Part shown: positions 29,103-39,027 of the stretch, piece after piece
How the letters are laid out: every line of letters begins with the position of its first letter
How positions within the stretch are numbered: position 1 is the first letter of the stretch
Assembly (NCBI RefSeq): GCF_000384965.1
Contig: NZ_CM001844.1
Location: 62,001 to 126,000, forward strand
Direction of reading: 5' to 3'
Source: Bartonella bovis 91-4
GTDB lineage: Bacteria; Pseudomonadota; Alphaproteobacteria; Rhizobiales; Rhizobiaceae
Length of the DNA: 64,000 nucleotides
The notes under the pieces: generated by a model
Told to the model about the DNA's origin: nothing
Database searches by the model: none
What the model saw: the letters and a program-made list of their open reading frames with translations, nothing else
Program-made: the position numbers and the translations under genes

Positions 29103-30188
29103 ATGAACGATATTGAACGTCTAGAACAAGAAATTTGTTTAGCTTTAGAAGCGGCCAATGATGAACAGGCACTTGAAGCAGTACGTATTGCGGCATTGGG
29201 TAAAAAAGGTAGCATTTCTGAAAGATTAAAAGCATTAGGAAAGATGAATGCTGATGAACGCCATAAAGTCGGGCCTATACTTAATGGGTTAAAAAATCGT
29301 ATTCTAGAATTGTGGGCGCAAAAGCGTGATACTCTCAAGCGTCATGCAACGGCTGTACGCCTTTCAAAGGAAACAATTGATATAACTTTGCCTGTTCGTT
29401 CTTCGCCTATAGAGCGTGGTCGTATTCATCCTATTTCGCAAGTGATTGATGAAATTATAGCTATTTATGCAAATATGGGTTTTTCTATTGCGCAAGGGCC
29501 GGATATTGAAACAGATTATTATAATTTTACTGCGTTGAATTTTCCTGAAGATCATCCCGCGCGCGAAATGCACGATACCTTTTTTTTTGATGTGGATAAG
29601 GCAGGAAATCGGAAATTATTGCGTACGCACACATCGCCAGTACAAATTCGTGTGATGGAAAAGCAGCAAACACCAATACGCATTATTATTCCTGGAAAAA
29701 CTTACCGTATGGATTCTGATGCGACTCATTCACCGATGTTTCATCAGGTGGAAGGGTTGGTGGTTGATAAAACTTCCACTATTGCACATATGATGTGGCT
29801 TCATGAAACTTTTTGTAAAGCCTTTTTTGAAGTATCTTCGGTGAAGATGCGTTTTCGCCCATCTTTTTTTCCTTTTACTGAGCCATCTATGGAGGTAGAC
29901 ATTCAATGTAATTGTTCCGGTTCAGAAGTGAGGTTTGGAGAAGGTCATGATTGGTTGGAAATTTTAGGGTGTGGCATGGTGCATCCTCATGTTTTAAAGA
30001 ATGTTGGTTTTGATCCGGATGAGTATCAAGGATTTGCGTGGGGTATGGGGATTGATCGTATGGCTATGTTAAAATATGGTATGCCTGATTTGCGGGCTTT
30101 TTTTGAAACTGATTTGCGTTGGTTGAATCATTATGGTTTTCGTTGCTTTGATGTGCCTGCCCTTTTTACTGGCTTGAGCAATGTATAA
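29103..30188 (+). CDS. pheS: Phenylalanyl-tRNA synthetase alpha subunit
   Basis: This is the catalytic subunit of the (alpha-beta)2 PheRS. It has the N-terminal coiled coil (about residues 1-85) that contacts tRNA and a class II synthetase core. The core shows [10 protein letters not shown], the motif 2 region ([10 protein letters not shown] ... [22 protein letters not shown]), [16 protein letters not shown] and motif 3 ([13 protein letters not shown]). The 361-residue length is normal. pheT follows after 31 bp. Confidence 0.97.
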   Translation: MNDIERLEQEICLALEAANDEQALEAVRIAALGKKGSISERLKALGKMNADERHKVGPILNGLKNRILELWAQKRDTLKRHATAVRLSKETIDITLPVRSSPIERGRIHPISQVIDEIIAIYANMGFSIAQGPDIETDYYNFTALNFPEDHPAREMHDTFFFDVDKAGNRKLLRTHTSPVQIRVMEKQQTPIRIIIPGKTYRMDSDATHSPMFHQVEGLVVDKTSTIAHMMWLHETFCKAFFEVSSVKMRFRPSFFPFTEPSMEVDIQCNCSGSEVRFGEGHDWLEILGCGMVHPHVLKNVGFDPDEYQGFAWGMGIDRMAMLKYGMPDLRAFFETDLRWLNHYGFRCFDVPALFTGLSNV

Positions 30189-30219
30189 TTTTGTCACAGT
30201 TTTCATGTGAGGTTTTAAG

Positions 30220-32634
30220 ATGAAATTTACATTGTCTTGGTTGAAGGATCACTTAGAAACAGATGCATCTTTAGATGAAATTTGTAATAAACTGACAGCT
30301 ATTGGTCTTGAGGTTGATCATGTTGAAGATTATGCTTCTTTAGCAGGCTTTGTGAATGCAAAGGTTTTAACAGCTGTAAAACATCCTGATGCAGATAAAT
30401 TACAAATTTTGTCAGTAGATACAGGGTCTGGTGCGCCTGTGCAAATTGTGTGTGGGGCATCAAATGCGCGTGTTGGGCTTGTTAGTGTTCTTGCATTGCC
30501 AGGCACCTATGTGCCGGGGCTTGATATAACGTTATCTGTGGGAAAAATCCGTGGTGTTGATAGTTTTGGTATGATGTGTTCATCAGCAGAGCTTAAGTTT
30601 CTAGATGAGCATGATGGGATTATTGAATTACCAGAGGATGCTCCTCTTGGAGTATCGTATGCAGATTATGCAGGTTTGAATGATCCTGTGATTGATGTTG
30701 GATTGACGCCTAATCGTTCTGATTGCACGGGTGTTCGTGGAATTGCTCGTGATTTAGCTGCAACCGGTATTGGGCGATTAAAAGAATTATCAATACCGCA
30801 GTTTGATGCCTCTTTTGAAACGTCAGTTCAAGTTACTTTAGATTTTTTGCAAAGTAAATCACTATGTTTAGGCTTTTCTTGGCGCGAAGTGCGCAATGTG
30901 CAAAATAATGCGTCACCACAATGGATGCGACGACGTTTAAATGCAATCGGTTTGAGACCGATTAATGCGCTGGTTGATATAACAAATTATATAAGTTTTG
31001 ATCTTGGTCGTCCGCTTCATGTTTTTGATGCGGATAAGGTTAAAGGGGCTCTAAGAGTACGTCGCGGTTGTGAAGGTGAACAGCTTCAAGCTCTGAATGG
31101 TAAAATTTATAACTTGAGAGCTAAGGATTGTGTCATTGCAGATGAAGAGGGGGTTGTCGCTATTGCTGGCATTATGGGTGGTGTCAGGACGAGTTGTGAT
31201 GAAATGACACGGCGTGTCATTATTGAATCCGCTCTTTGGGATTCACGCAGTATTGCGCAAACAGGTCGCACATTAGGCCTTATCAGTGATGCGCGTTATC
31301 GATTTGAACGGGGTGTTGATCCAGCTTTTATGGAATCAGGGCTTGAGATTGCAACAAAGCTGGTGTTGAATCTTTGTGGTGGTGAAGTATCAGAAGTGCA
31401 GGTTATTGGCTATCAGAAGCCAGAAATTAAACAGATCAGCTTTCCATTTTCTGAAATCAAACGTTTGACTAATTTAGAAATAGAACGTGAAAAAGCTATT
31501 ACTATTTTAAAGCAGCTTGGATTTGGCATTAGAGGAGAAGGAGATGTGGTTACGGTTGAAGTGCCAACATGGCGCTTTGATGTTGTTGGTAAAGCTGATT
31601 TAGTAGAAGAAGTGATACGAATTTATGGGTTAGATAAAATTGAACCTATACCGTTAAAAGATTTTGCTGAGGGAAATAATAAAATTCTAACGTTTCCACA
31701 AATTATTTCACGCATTGCTCGTCGGACTTTAGCGTGTAGAGGTATGGTGGAAGCTGTGTCTTGGTCATTTATTTCTGAAAAGCAAGCGCTAACTTTTGGA
31801 GGTGGTCAAGCGCAGCTTAGATTAGTAAATCCTATTGCAACTGATATGTCTGTGATGCGTCCTTCTCTTTTGCCTGGTTTGCTTATTGCTGCGCAGAGAA
31901 ATATTGATCGTGGTTTTTTGGATTTTGCTTTGTTTGAAGTTTCAAGTATCTATAAAGGCGATACACCTGATGAACAACAATGTGTTGCTGGTGGTATTCG
32001 TCGTGGTACAGAAAAATTTGAGGGATCTGGACGTTTTTGGAGTGGAAATACAAAGGCGGTTGATGTTTTTGATGCCAAAGCAGATGCATTAGCTGTTTTG
32101 GAAGCGTGTAGTGTAGATATTAGCAAAGTACAAATTGGGACTGAAACGCCTGATTGGTATCATCCTGGTCGTTCAGGTGTCATTAAGCTTGGGCCGAAGA
32201 TTATTCTTGGTTTCTTTGGTGTTTTTCATCCTGATGCATTAGAAAAGTTAGATGTTAGCGGTCCTTTGTGTGGTTTTGAAGTTTTTCTTGACCAAATTCC
32301 GGAACCAAAGAAAAAAGCAACAAAAATTCGTTCTCCTTTAAAGTTGTCACCTTTTCAAATGGTACGACGCGATTTTGCATTTGTGGTTGATAAAGAAATA
32401 GCATCTTCTTTGATTGTTAATGCTGCACGTGGGGCAGATAAAAAGCTTATTCATTCAGTGCAGGTTTTTGATCTTTTTGAAGATCCAAATCTTGGTGAGG
32501 ATAAAAAGTCTGTAGCGATTGAAGTTGCTATTCAACCCATTGAACGAACCTTAACAGATGAAGATCTTGAAGAACTTGCTTTGAAGGTTGTTGAAAATGT
32601 TACTAAAGCAACAGGTGCATGTTTGCGTTGTTGA
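30220..32634 (+). CDS. pheT: Phenylalanyl-tRNA synthetase beta subunit
   Basis: The 804-residue beta subunit has the bacterial domain order. An EMAP-like tRNA-binding domain spans about 40-150 ([27 protein letters not shown]). The B3/B4 editing domain follows ([24 protein letters not shown]), then B5 and the pseudo-catalytic core ([16 protein letters not shown]). A C-terminal ferredoxin-fold anticodon-binding domain closes it ([18 protein letters not shown]). It edits Tyr-tRNA(Phe) and completes PheRS. It is co-transcribed with pheS. Confidence 0.97.
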   Translation: MKFTLSWLKDHLETDASLDEICNKLTAIGLEVDHVEDYASLAGFVNAKVLTAVKHPDADKLQILSVDTGSGAPVQIVCGASNARVGLVSVLALPGTYVPGLDITLSVGKIRGVDSFGMMCSSAELKFLDEHDGIIELPEDAPLGVSYADYAGLNDPVIDVGLTPNRSDCTGVRGIARDLAATGIGRLKELSIPQFDASFETSVQVTLDFLQSKSLCLGFSWREVRNVQNNASPQWMRRRLNAIGLRPINALVDITNYISFDLGRPLHVFDADKVKGALRVRRGCEGEQLQALNGKIYNLRAKDCVIADEEGVVAIAGIMGGVRTSCDEMTRRVIIESALWDSRSIAQTGRTLGLISDARYRFERGVDPAFMESGLEIATKLVLNLCGGEVSEVQVIGYQKPEIKQISFPFSEIKRLTNLEIEREKAITILKQLGFGIRGEGDVVTVEVPTWRFDVVGKADLVEEVIRIYGLDKIEPIPLKDFAEGNNKILTFPQIISRIARRTLACRGMVEAVSWSFISEKQALTFGGGQAQLRLVNPIATDMSVMRPSLLPGLLIAAQRNIDRGFLDFALFEVSSIYKGDTPDEQQCVAGGIRRGTEKFEGSGRFWSGNTKAVDVFDAKADALAVLEACSVDISKVQIGTETPDWYHPGRSGVIKLGPKIILGFFGVFHPDALEKLDVSGPLCGFEVFLDQIPEPKKKATKIRSPLKLSPFQMVRRDFAFVVDKEIASSLIVNAARGADKKLIHSVQVFDLFEDPNLGEDKKSVAIEVAIQPIERTLTDEDLEELALKVVENVTKATGACLRC

Positions 32635-32894
32635 TTTTATAGTTTGCAAAGTTGGTTACTATCCTGTTGTATGAATTTTATACATAAGCGCGCTTTTAGG
32701 TACTTTTTGAGTGTTAGTGAGCATTTAAAGGGCTAGGAAAACATTTCAAAATTGATTTTCATATCGGTAGACTATTATTAAAATTATAAACATTTTTCAG
32801 TGTAAAAAAGAATTTTTTAAGTAACTGAAAATAACAGAAAAAATTGTTATTTTGGATAATTTTTTATTGCAAAGATAAAAATTAACTGCTAACT

Positions 32895-32914
32895 GATAAT
32901 GCAAATCATTTGCA
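32895..32914 (+). promoter_or_regulatory. Fur/Mur-type operator before sitA
   Basis: A perfect 15-base palindrome, TGCAAATCATTTGCA (32900-32914), lies 15 bases before the sitA start. The enclosing 19 bases from 32895 match the classical Fur box GATAATGATAATCATTATC at 15 positions. In alphaproteobacteria Fur homologues (Mur) repress sitABCD in response to manganese through TGCAA-type palindromes. Being so close to the start codon, binding could block transcription initiation or elongation. Confidence 0.65.
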
Positions 32915-32929
32915 ATAGAAAGTAGGTCG

Positions 32930-33826
32930 ATGAAAGTAAAAGCATTTTTTACTACTTTTTTTTTGAGTTTAATCTTTTTAATTCCTAGCTTAGCTTTGAG
33001 TGCTAACAAGTTTAAAGCTGTTACAACGTTCACTATTATTGCTGATATGGCGCGTAATGTAGCAGGTGATGTTGCTGATGTTGAATCCATCACCAAGCCA
33101 GGTGCTGAAATTCACGAGTATCAACCTACACCGCGTGATCTTATGCGTGCGCAAGGTGCCAACCTTATATTGTGGAATGGATTAGAATTAGAACTTTGGT
33201 TTGAAAAATTTTTTCAAAATATCAAGGATGTCCCAAGCGTTGTTGTTTCAGAAGGTATTGCCCCAATTGCAATTGGCGAGGGGCCTTTTAGCGGTAAACC
33301 AAATCCTCATGCGTGGATGTCACCGACTTTGGCTTTGACTTACATTGATAATATTCGCGATGCTTTTGTAAAGTATGATCCTGAGCATGCTAGTATTTAT
33401 AAAAAAAATGCTGAAATTTATAAGCAGAAGATTCGTTTAAGTCTTGATCCAATCAAGGCTAAATTAGAGGCATTGCCGGAAGATAAGCGCTGGCTTGTGA
33501 CCAGTGAAGGTGCGTTTAGCTATTTGGCTCGTGATTTTGACTTAAAAGAGCTCTATTTGTGGCCAATTAATGCTGATCAACAGGGAACACCACAGCAAGT
33601 TAAACATGTTATTGATATGGTTCGCAAATATCGTATTCAAGTCATTTTTTCTGAAAGCACCATTTCTGATGCACCTGCTAAACAAGTTGCAAAAGAAACA
33701 GGCGCTCGTTATGGCGGTGTTCTTTATGTTGACTCACTAAGTGAGAAAGGCGGTGAGGTTCCAACCTATATTGATTTGTTACGTGTTACAAGTGCGCGTA
33801 TTGCCCAGGGGTTATCTGATGGGTGA
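32930..33826 (+). CDS. sitA: Mn/Fe ABC transporter substrate-binding protein (SitA/YfeA type)
   Basis: This is a cluster A-I metal-binding lipocalin-unlike periplasmic protein (TroA fold). A signal peptide covers residues 1-24 (FFLSLIFLIPSLALSA). The metal ligands appear as His in EIHEYQPTP, His in NPHAWMSP, Glu in VTSEGAFSYLA and Asp in YVDSLSE. The His-His-Glu-Asp set is typical of Mn/Fe binders, and there is no His-rich loop as in ZnuA. The YLWPINADQQGTPQQV and FSESTISDAPAKQVA segments match SitA/YfeA closely. It starts the sitABCD operon and sits behind a Fur/Mur-like operator. Whether Mn or Fe is the main substrate is unresolved. Confidence 0.9.
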   Translation: MKVKAFFTTFFLSLIFLIPSLALSANKFKAVTTFTIIADMARNVAGDVADVESITKPGAEIHEYQPTPRDLMRAQGANLILWNGLELELWFEKFFQNIKDVPSVVVSEGIAPIAIGEGPFSGKPNPHAWMSPTLALTYIDNIRDAFVKYDPEHASIYKKNAEIYKQKIRLSLDPIKAKLEALPEDKRWLVTSEGAFSYLARDFDLKELYLWPINADQQGTPQQVKHVIDMVRKYRIQVIFSESTISDAPAKQVAKETGARYGGVLYVDSLSEKGGEVPTYIDLLRVTSARIAQGLSDG

Positions 33827-34664
33827 AAGGTCAATGATTGAATCTGGAATATCTGTTCAAGATGTAACAGTGATTTATCGCAATGGGCATACAGCTTTGC
33901 GCGAAGTAAATTTTGAGAATCCAATTGGTTCGATTGCAGCATTGGTCGGGGTTAATGGATCAGGAAAGTCAACGTTATTTAAAGCTATTATGGGGTTTGT
34001 ACAACCTTCAAAGGGGAAAATTCGCATTTTAGGTTTGCCGGTTAAAAAGGCTTTGAAACAAAATCTTATTGCTTATGTACCTCAGAGTGAAGACGTTGAT
34101 TGGGATTTTCCTGTTCTTGTTGAGGATGTTGTATTGATGGGGCGGTACGGCCATATGAATTTTTTTCGCTATGCACGCGCGCAAGATCGCGAGGCCGTCC
34201 GTTCTGCTTTGGAGCGTGTTGATATGTTGGCATTTGCTAAGCGTCAAATTGGGGAGCTTTCTGGTGGACAGAAAAAGCGTGTCTTCCTAGCACGTGCTTT
34301 AGCACAAGAGGCAAAAGCTATTTTATTAGATGAGCCATTTACGGGGGTTGATGTTAAAACGGAAGATAAAATTATTACTTTGTTACAAGATTTGCGTAAA
34401 GAAGGTGCAATAATATTAGTCTCTACCCACAATTTAAGCTCTGTTTTTGAGTTTTGTGATCGTACGGTTTTAATAAAAGGAACTGTTTTAGCTTCTGGAT
34501 TGACACAAATGGTTTTTACGCAGAAAAATCTTGAACGAACTTTTGATGGTACGTTACACCGTCATAATATTGATTTCCAAGGTAGAAAAAAAGATAATAT
34601 TTTTTCGGATGGTGAGGAGCCTTTATTTTTTGGCTGCAATCGAGAGCGGAAGCACGTTTCATGA
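33819..34664 (+). CDS. sitB: Mn/Fe ABC transporter ATP-binding protein
   Basis: This is the ATPase of the metal importer. It shows Walker A GVNGSGKST, the Q loop in AYVPQSEDVDWDFP, the ABC signature LSGGQKKR, Walker B AILLDEPF and the H-loop His in STHNL, in 281 residues. ATG 33819 lies eight bases after AGGGG and overlaps the end of sitA by eight bases; an ATG at 33834 is the alternative. The frame is open 78 bases further upstream inside sitA, but that part is chance. The C terminus extends about 40 residues past the ATPase core. Confidence 0.92.
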   Translation: MGERSMIESGISVQDVTVIYRNGHTALREVNFENPIGSIAALVGVNGSGKSTLFKAIMGFVQPSKGKIRILGLPVKKALKQNLIAYVPQSEDVDWDFPVLVEDVVLMGRYGHMNFFRYARAQDREAVRSALERVDMLAFAKRQIGELSGGQKKRVFLARALAQEAKAILLDEPFTGVDVKTEDKIITLLQDLRKEGAIILVSTHNLSSVFEFCDRTVLIKGTVLASGLTQMVFTQKNLERTFDGTLHRHNIDFQGRKKDNIFSDGEEPLFFGCNRERKHVS

Positions 34665-35515
34665 TGTCTTGGTTACTTGAGCCATTCAACTATCAATATA
34701 TGGTCAATGCAATGTGGGTTTCGGGGTTAGTTGGGTGTGTTTGTGCATTTCTTTCGGCTTTTCTAATGTTAAAGGGTTGGTCGTTAATTGGTGATGCACT
34801 TTCCCACTCAATTGTGCCTGGAGTTGCTGGGGCTTATCTTTTAGGATTGCCTTTTTCACTTGGGGCTTTTTTCTCTGGTGGGGCAGCAGCAGCAGCGATG
34901 TTGTTTCTTAATCATCGGACAAAACTGAAAGAAGATACAATTATTGGTTTAACTTTTTCTTCCTTTTTTGCTCTTGGATTGTTTCTCAAGTCATTAAAAC
35001 CAATGGCTGTTAATATTGATACGATTGTTCTTGGAAATGTTTTGGCAATTAGTTCATCAGATATTCTACAGTTAGTTTGTATTAGTGTTTTCTCTTTGTT
35101 GATATTATGTGCAAAGTGGAAAGATTTATTAGTTTCTTTATTTGATGAAAGTCATGCACGTACTCTTGGATTGAATGTAAAGCTATTGAAAGTTCTCTTT
35201 TTTACGCTACTTGCCGCTTGTACTGTTGCTGCTATGCAAACGGTAGGAGCTTTTTTGGTTATTTGTCTTGTTGTAACACCAGGAGCTACAGCTTATCTTT
35301 TGAGTGATCGCTTTGTGAACCTTTTGATAATTGCAGTGGTGATTGGAACATTTACAAGTGTATTAGGTGTTTATGTGAGTTATTTTTTAAATGCGCATAC
35401 CGGTGGTGTTGTTGTGCTTTTCCAAGCATTTCTGTTTATTATAGCTTTTATTTTTTCTCCCAAATACGGTTTTCTCGCTGCTCGTTTGCGTGTGAGAGTA
35501 GCAAAAAAAATATGA
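34661..35515 (+). CDS. sitC: Mn/Fe ABC transporter permease
   Basis: This is a metal-importer membrane subunit of the ABC-3 (ZnuB/SitC) family, 284 residues, with about eight hydrophobic helices. It carries LKGWSLIGDALSHSIVPGVAGAYLLG near the N terminus and the EAA-like coupling region ESHARTLGLNVKLLK near residue 165. Its ATG overlaps the sitB stop (ATGA). It pairs with sitD, the second permease, as in four-gene sit/yfe systems. Confidence 0.92.
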   Translation: MMSWLLEPFNYQYMVNAMWVSGLVGCVCAFLSAFLMLKGWSLIGDALSHSIVPGVAGAYLLGLPFSLGAFFSGGAAAAAMLFLNHRTKLKEDTIIGLTFSSFFALGLFLKSLKPMAVNIDTIVLGNVLAISSSDILQLVCISVFSLLILCAKWKDLLVSLFDESHARTLGLNVKLLKVLFFTLLAACTVAAMQTVGAFLVICLVVTPGATAYLLSDRFVNLLIIAVVIGTFTSVLGVYVSYFLNAHTGGVVVLFQAFLFIIAFIFSPKYGFLAARLRVRVAKKI

Positions 35516-35522
35516 TAACAAT

Positions 35523-36434
35523 ATGATAGATCAATTACTACTTCCTTTTCAGCTTTCTTTTATGATTAAGGGTATGACTATTACGGTTATTCTTTCCATT
35601 CCAATGGCTATGCTTTCTTGCTTTCTTATTTTAAAAGGATGGGCGCTTTTAGGAGATGCGATTTCTCACGCAGTTTTTCCTGGTGTGGTTATTGGTTATA
35701 TGACAACACCGTGGGTGATAACGTTTTTAACTTCTTTGCCGTTTTCTTGGTTTCATCATCTACATCCAGCAAATGTTACAATGATTTTAATTGTTTTTGG
35801 TGCTTTCGTTGCTGGTATGATTTGTGCTATCATAATAGGCTTTTTAGGGAGCAATAGCCGTATAAAACAAGATACAGTTATGGGGGTTGTTTTTTCATCT
35901 ATGTTTGGTTTGGGGCTAGTTCTAGCAACCGCAATCTATAGTAATTTGGATTTAAATCATATCTTATTTGGTAATCTTTTGGGCGTTAATTGGCTCGATA
36001 TTACACAGACAGCAATAATTTCTATTATTGTTACTTTAATTTTGGGGACAAAATGGCGTGATTTTATGCTGTACATTTTTGATTCAATTCAAGGGCGTGC
36101 AATAGGACTACAGATATCAATGCTCCATTATACTTTGTTAACAATGATTTCTCTCACGATTGTTGCGGCTTTAAAAGCAGTTGGAATTATTTTAGTTATT
36201 TCTTTGTTGATTGCACCAGGAGCGATTGCTTATCTTATTACTAAGCGGTTTTTCTCTATGCTTTTAATTGCTGTATTGGTTGCTGTTTTTTCTAGTTTTC
36301 TAGGAATTTATCTAAGCTTATTCATTGGTTCTGATTCTGCTTCTACAATTGTGTTGATTTTGACACTGATCTTTGCTGCTGTTTTTGTATGGATCTTTGT
36401 TCAACAAGCTACAACTCAAGAAAAGCAAGTATAA
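35523..36434 (+). CDS. sitD: Mn/Fe ABC transporter permease (second)
   Basis: This is the second ABC-3 family membrane subunit, 303 residues. It has LKGWALLGDAISHAVFPGVVIGYM early, a cytosolic DSIQGRAIGLQISMLH coupling segment, and a final helix rich in Ile and Val. A loop insertion (SLPFSWFHHLHPANV, about residues 78-92) is absent from sitC. It follows sitC by seven bases and ends the operon. A strong terminator and two further hairpins lie downstream (36499-36615). Confidence 0.92.
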   Translation: MIDQLLLPFQLSFMIKGMTITVILSIPMAMLSCFLILKGWALLGDAISHAVFPGVVIGYMTTPWVITFLTSLPFSWFHHLHPANVTMILIVFGAFVAGMICAIIIGFLGSNSRIKQDTVMGVVFSSMFGLGLVLATAIYSNLDLNHILFGNLLGVNWLDITQTAIISIIVTLILGTKWRDFMLYIFDSIQGRAIGLQISMLHYTLLTMISLTIVAALKAVGIILVISLLIAPGAIAYLITKRFFSMLLIAVLVAVFSSFLGIYLSLFIGSDSASTIVLILTLIFAAVFVWIFVQQATTQEKQV

Positions 36435-36820
36435 TAGATCTTTGCATAGTAGCCATGCATTTTTGTATGTTGTTTTAAATTTTTCTTTTTATTAAATGAG
36501 GAGGAGCTAGGTTATTTTCCTCCTAATGTCTAGCCGATGAATGCAGTATTTTCTCCTCCCAACACTGCATTCGTATTTAAGAGGCTGCATTGATTTATCA
36601 TGCAGCCTTTTTATTTTTGAATGCTGTAAAAGCTTATTCTCATTTCTTGAAAACTTTTAAATGGTTATCATATTGCATAAACTATCCTATATTTCGGGAC
36701 GTAGTCATTGTTAAAGATATGCTTGTTGATGGAGCAATGTTCAGTAAAATTATGTGCTAAAATATATAAAGGGTAAAGTTTTACATCGTGGTATCTGAGT
36801 GAAAGAAGAAACAGCAATAA
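36435..36820. other. sitD 3' region with three hairpins
   Basis: About 390 bases before the DUF454 gene. The first half holds a run of three hairpins (36499-36524, 36539-36572 and 36582-36608). The last is a good terminator and the first two may pair with one another. The second half is plain AT-rich sequence and should contain the promoter of the DUF454 gene. Confidence 0.55.
36582..36615 (+). terminator. Rho-independent terminator of sitABCD
   Basis: AGGCTGCAT (36582-36590) and ATGCAGCCT (36600-36608) form a perfect 9-bp stem with a nine-base loop, followed by a T-rich tail. It is the third of three hairpins after sitD. Confidence 0.8.
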
Positions 36821-37240
36821 ATGATAGAAAAAGATTTTAAGATATCTCGTCCTTTACGGGTGGTCTATTCTATATTAGGTTGGCTAATGATTGTATTAGG
36901 TTTAATCGGTGTGGTTTTACCTATTATGCCAACTGTGCCCTTTTTGTTAGTTGCTTCATGGTGCTTTACCCGTTCATCACCGCGTTTTCATTGTTGGCTG
37001 CATAATCATCGAATTTTTGGTCTACCTATTAAGCAATGGGAAGAAAAGAGAATCATCCCACCTTTTGTTAAAATTTTTGCTGTGGTGAGTATGACTGGCG
37101 GCTTTTTATTGTTTTTAGTAATTGTACACCCTGCTTTATGGCTTGCTTTATCAGCTGCAATTGTTTTGTTAGCGATTGCTATTTATATTGTAACACGTCC
37201 ATCCTCATCTACGTCATCATCTTCATCATTACAAAAATAA
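36821..37240 (+). CDS. YbaN/DUF454 family inner-membrane protein
   Basis: This small 139-residue membrane protein is of the DUF454 (YbaN) family. Its first helix pair contains LGWLMIVLGLIGVVLPIMPTVPFLLVASWCF, followed by the family's SSPRFHCWLHNHRIFGLPIKQWEE loop. Two more helices lie at about 85-125. The tail is Ser-rich (SSSTSSSSS). The function is unknown. It lies downstream of the sit operon but behind a terminator, so it is probably transcribed separately. Confidence 0.85.
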   Translation: MIEKDFKISRPLRVVYSILGWLMIVLGLIGVVLPIMPTVPFLLVASWCFTRSSPRFHCWLHNHRIFGLPIKQWEEKRIIPPFVKIFAVVSMTGGFLLFLVIVHPALWLALSAAIVLLAIAIYIVTRPSSSTSSSSSLQK

Positions 37241-37607
37241 AAAATTTTATTATTGAGTCTGTTTTACGTTTTTCTCGTTTTATTGAAATTATTTTCAGAG
37301 AATTTTTGGGCTAAAAACATTTAAGATAAAATTTTCATCTATCGATATTAATACGCACATCATCCTACCAGATTTTCTAAAGTGCTAAATGGCATGTTTG
37401 CTAGATGAAGTATGCACTGATGAAAAATTAGCCGTGAATGGAATTGTGCGTCAATACTTTTTTAGGTACTGCTCAGATTATTTTAACAGGCAATAAAAAC
37501 CGTTCACGTAATAATATTATTTTTACGTATTTAAAAGAAATAGAGATAATATTTGCCTGTTGGAGTTGAACAATAATTTGTTTCTTTTTTATTCAATCAG
37601 TTAACGA
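37241..37607. other. Convergent spacer between DUF454 and pncB
   Basis: About 370 AT-rich bases between two convergent genes. I see no gene, tRNA or strong hairpin. Confidence 0.45.
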
Positions 37608-38912
37608 TTAAATCTTGATGGATTTGATAACGGATGCTTCAGGATTGAAAAAATTTAAATAACGCTGTATTTCTTGTGGATCTCCAATGGTTTTTTCAGG
37701 ATTATCTGAAAGTTTTACAGTTGATCGGCCATTAACGTGGGTGGCTTTACAGACAAGGGAAGCAGCTTTAAGATTTGCAATGCTTTGAGGTGCACAATTT
37801 TCAAAATCATTGGTGAGATTGGTTCCCCATCCAAAACTCATGCGTATTTTACCATGAAAGTGATGATAAGTTTTTTCAATTGTATCTACATCTAGCGCGT
37901 CGGAAAAAATCAATAATTTTTCTCGTGGGTTTTTTCCTTTTTCTTGCCACCATTTTATAATGCGTTCACCTCCTTCAATGGGTAGAGCACTGTCAATTCT
38001 AAAACCTGTCCAGTCTGCTACCCAATCTGGTGCATTGTGTAAAAATGCTTCTGTTCCAAAAGTATCGGGCAAAACAATCAAAAGATTTCCACCATAATGA
38101 CGGTTCCAATTTTGCAGAACTTGGTAAGGTGCTTGGCGCAAATCGTTGTCATTATTGGTAAGGGCAGCGATAACCATAGGTAATTCATGCGCGTTTGTTC
38201 CAAGGGCTTCTAAGTCTGTGTCCATTGCTAGAAGGATATTAGAAGACCCCACTAAAGAGTTGCCAATTCCTTCTTTTAACGCTTCGACACACCAACGTTG
38301 CCATAAAAAAGAATGGCGACGTCTAGTGCCAAAATCAGCGATATTAAGATCAGGCAATTGTTTAAGACGTTCAATTTTACTCCACATTTTTGCTTTAGCG
38401 CGGGCATAAAGAACATCGAGTGCAAAACGATCGAGGTTTTTTATTGCAGCGCGTGAACGTAATTCACTGATAATAGAAAGGGCAGGGATTTCCCACATAG
38501 AGCTATAAGCCCATGGGCCATGAAAATGTAGAATATATTGGCCGTCTTTGTGGGTTAATTCATATTCAGGCAATTGAAATTTTTCAAGCCAATGGAGAAA
38601 ATCCGGTTTGAAAATTTGCTTGCGACCATAAAATGTATTACCAGCAAGCCAGATTATTTCTTTTTTAGTAAAGCGTAGACTAAGGGCGTGATCAAGCTGA
38701 GCACGTAGCTCACCTTCATCAATATCATTAGCAAGACAAATTGTTTTACTGCGATTTATAAGTGAGAAGGTGACATGAACATTTGGATAAAGTCCCCAAA
38801 TCATCTGCACCATGAGAAGTTTATAAAAATCCGTATCGAGAAGCGAACGAATAATAGGGTCAAGTTTCCATGTATGGTTATAAACGCGTCTAGCAATATC
38901 TGTATGATTCAT
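37608..38912 (-). CDS. pncB: Nicotinate phosphoribosyltransferase
   Basis: PncB joins nicotinate and PRPP, with ATP hydrolysis, to make nicotinate mononucleotide for NAD salvage. The 434-residue protein has the N-terminal [20 protein letters not shown], the [14 protein letters not shown] segment with the His that is phosphorylated in the family, and [20 protein letters not shown]. It also has the PRPP/phosphate-binding part ([40 protein letters not shown]). It suggests reliance on salvaged nicotinate. It stands between a DUF454 gene and the glucan synthase gene without an obvious operon. Confidence 0.95.
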   Translation of the reverse strand: MNHTDIARRVYNHTWKLDPIIRSLLDTDFYKLLMVQMIWGLYPNVHVTFSLINRSKTICLANDIDEGELRAQLDHALSLRFTKKEIIWLAGNTFYGRKQIFKPDFLHWLEKFQLPEYELTHKDGQYILHFHGPWAYSSMWEIPALSIISELRSRAAIKNLDRFALDVLYARAKAKMWSKIERLKQLPDLNIADFGTRRRHSFLWQRWCVEALKEGIGNSLVGSSNILLAMDTDLEALGTNAHELPMVIAALTNNDNDLRQAPYQVLQNWNRHYGGNLLIVLPDTFGTEAFLHNAPDWVADWTGFRIDSALPIEGGERIIKWWQEKGKNPREKLLIFSDALDVDTIEKTYHHFHGKIRMSFGWGTNLTNDFENCAPQSIANLKAASLVCKATHVNGRSTVKLSDNPEKTIGDPQEIQRYLNFFNPEASVIKSIKI

Positions 38913-39027
38913 TACCCTTTTCTTTCATCTTAGTGAAATCTAAAATTGTTTCGTGTCAATATAATCATCAAAAAAAATGCAAAAACTATAACAACTTTAT
39001 AGCTGTGAGTAGTGCAAAAAAAGCTTT

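Noticed and set aside
33741..33818. Upstream extension of the SitB frame
   Set aside because: The extra residues lie within sitA, lack family similarity, and a good ribosome site serves ATG 33819.
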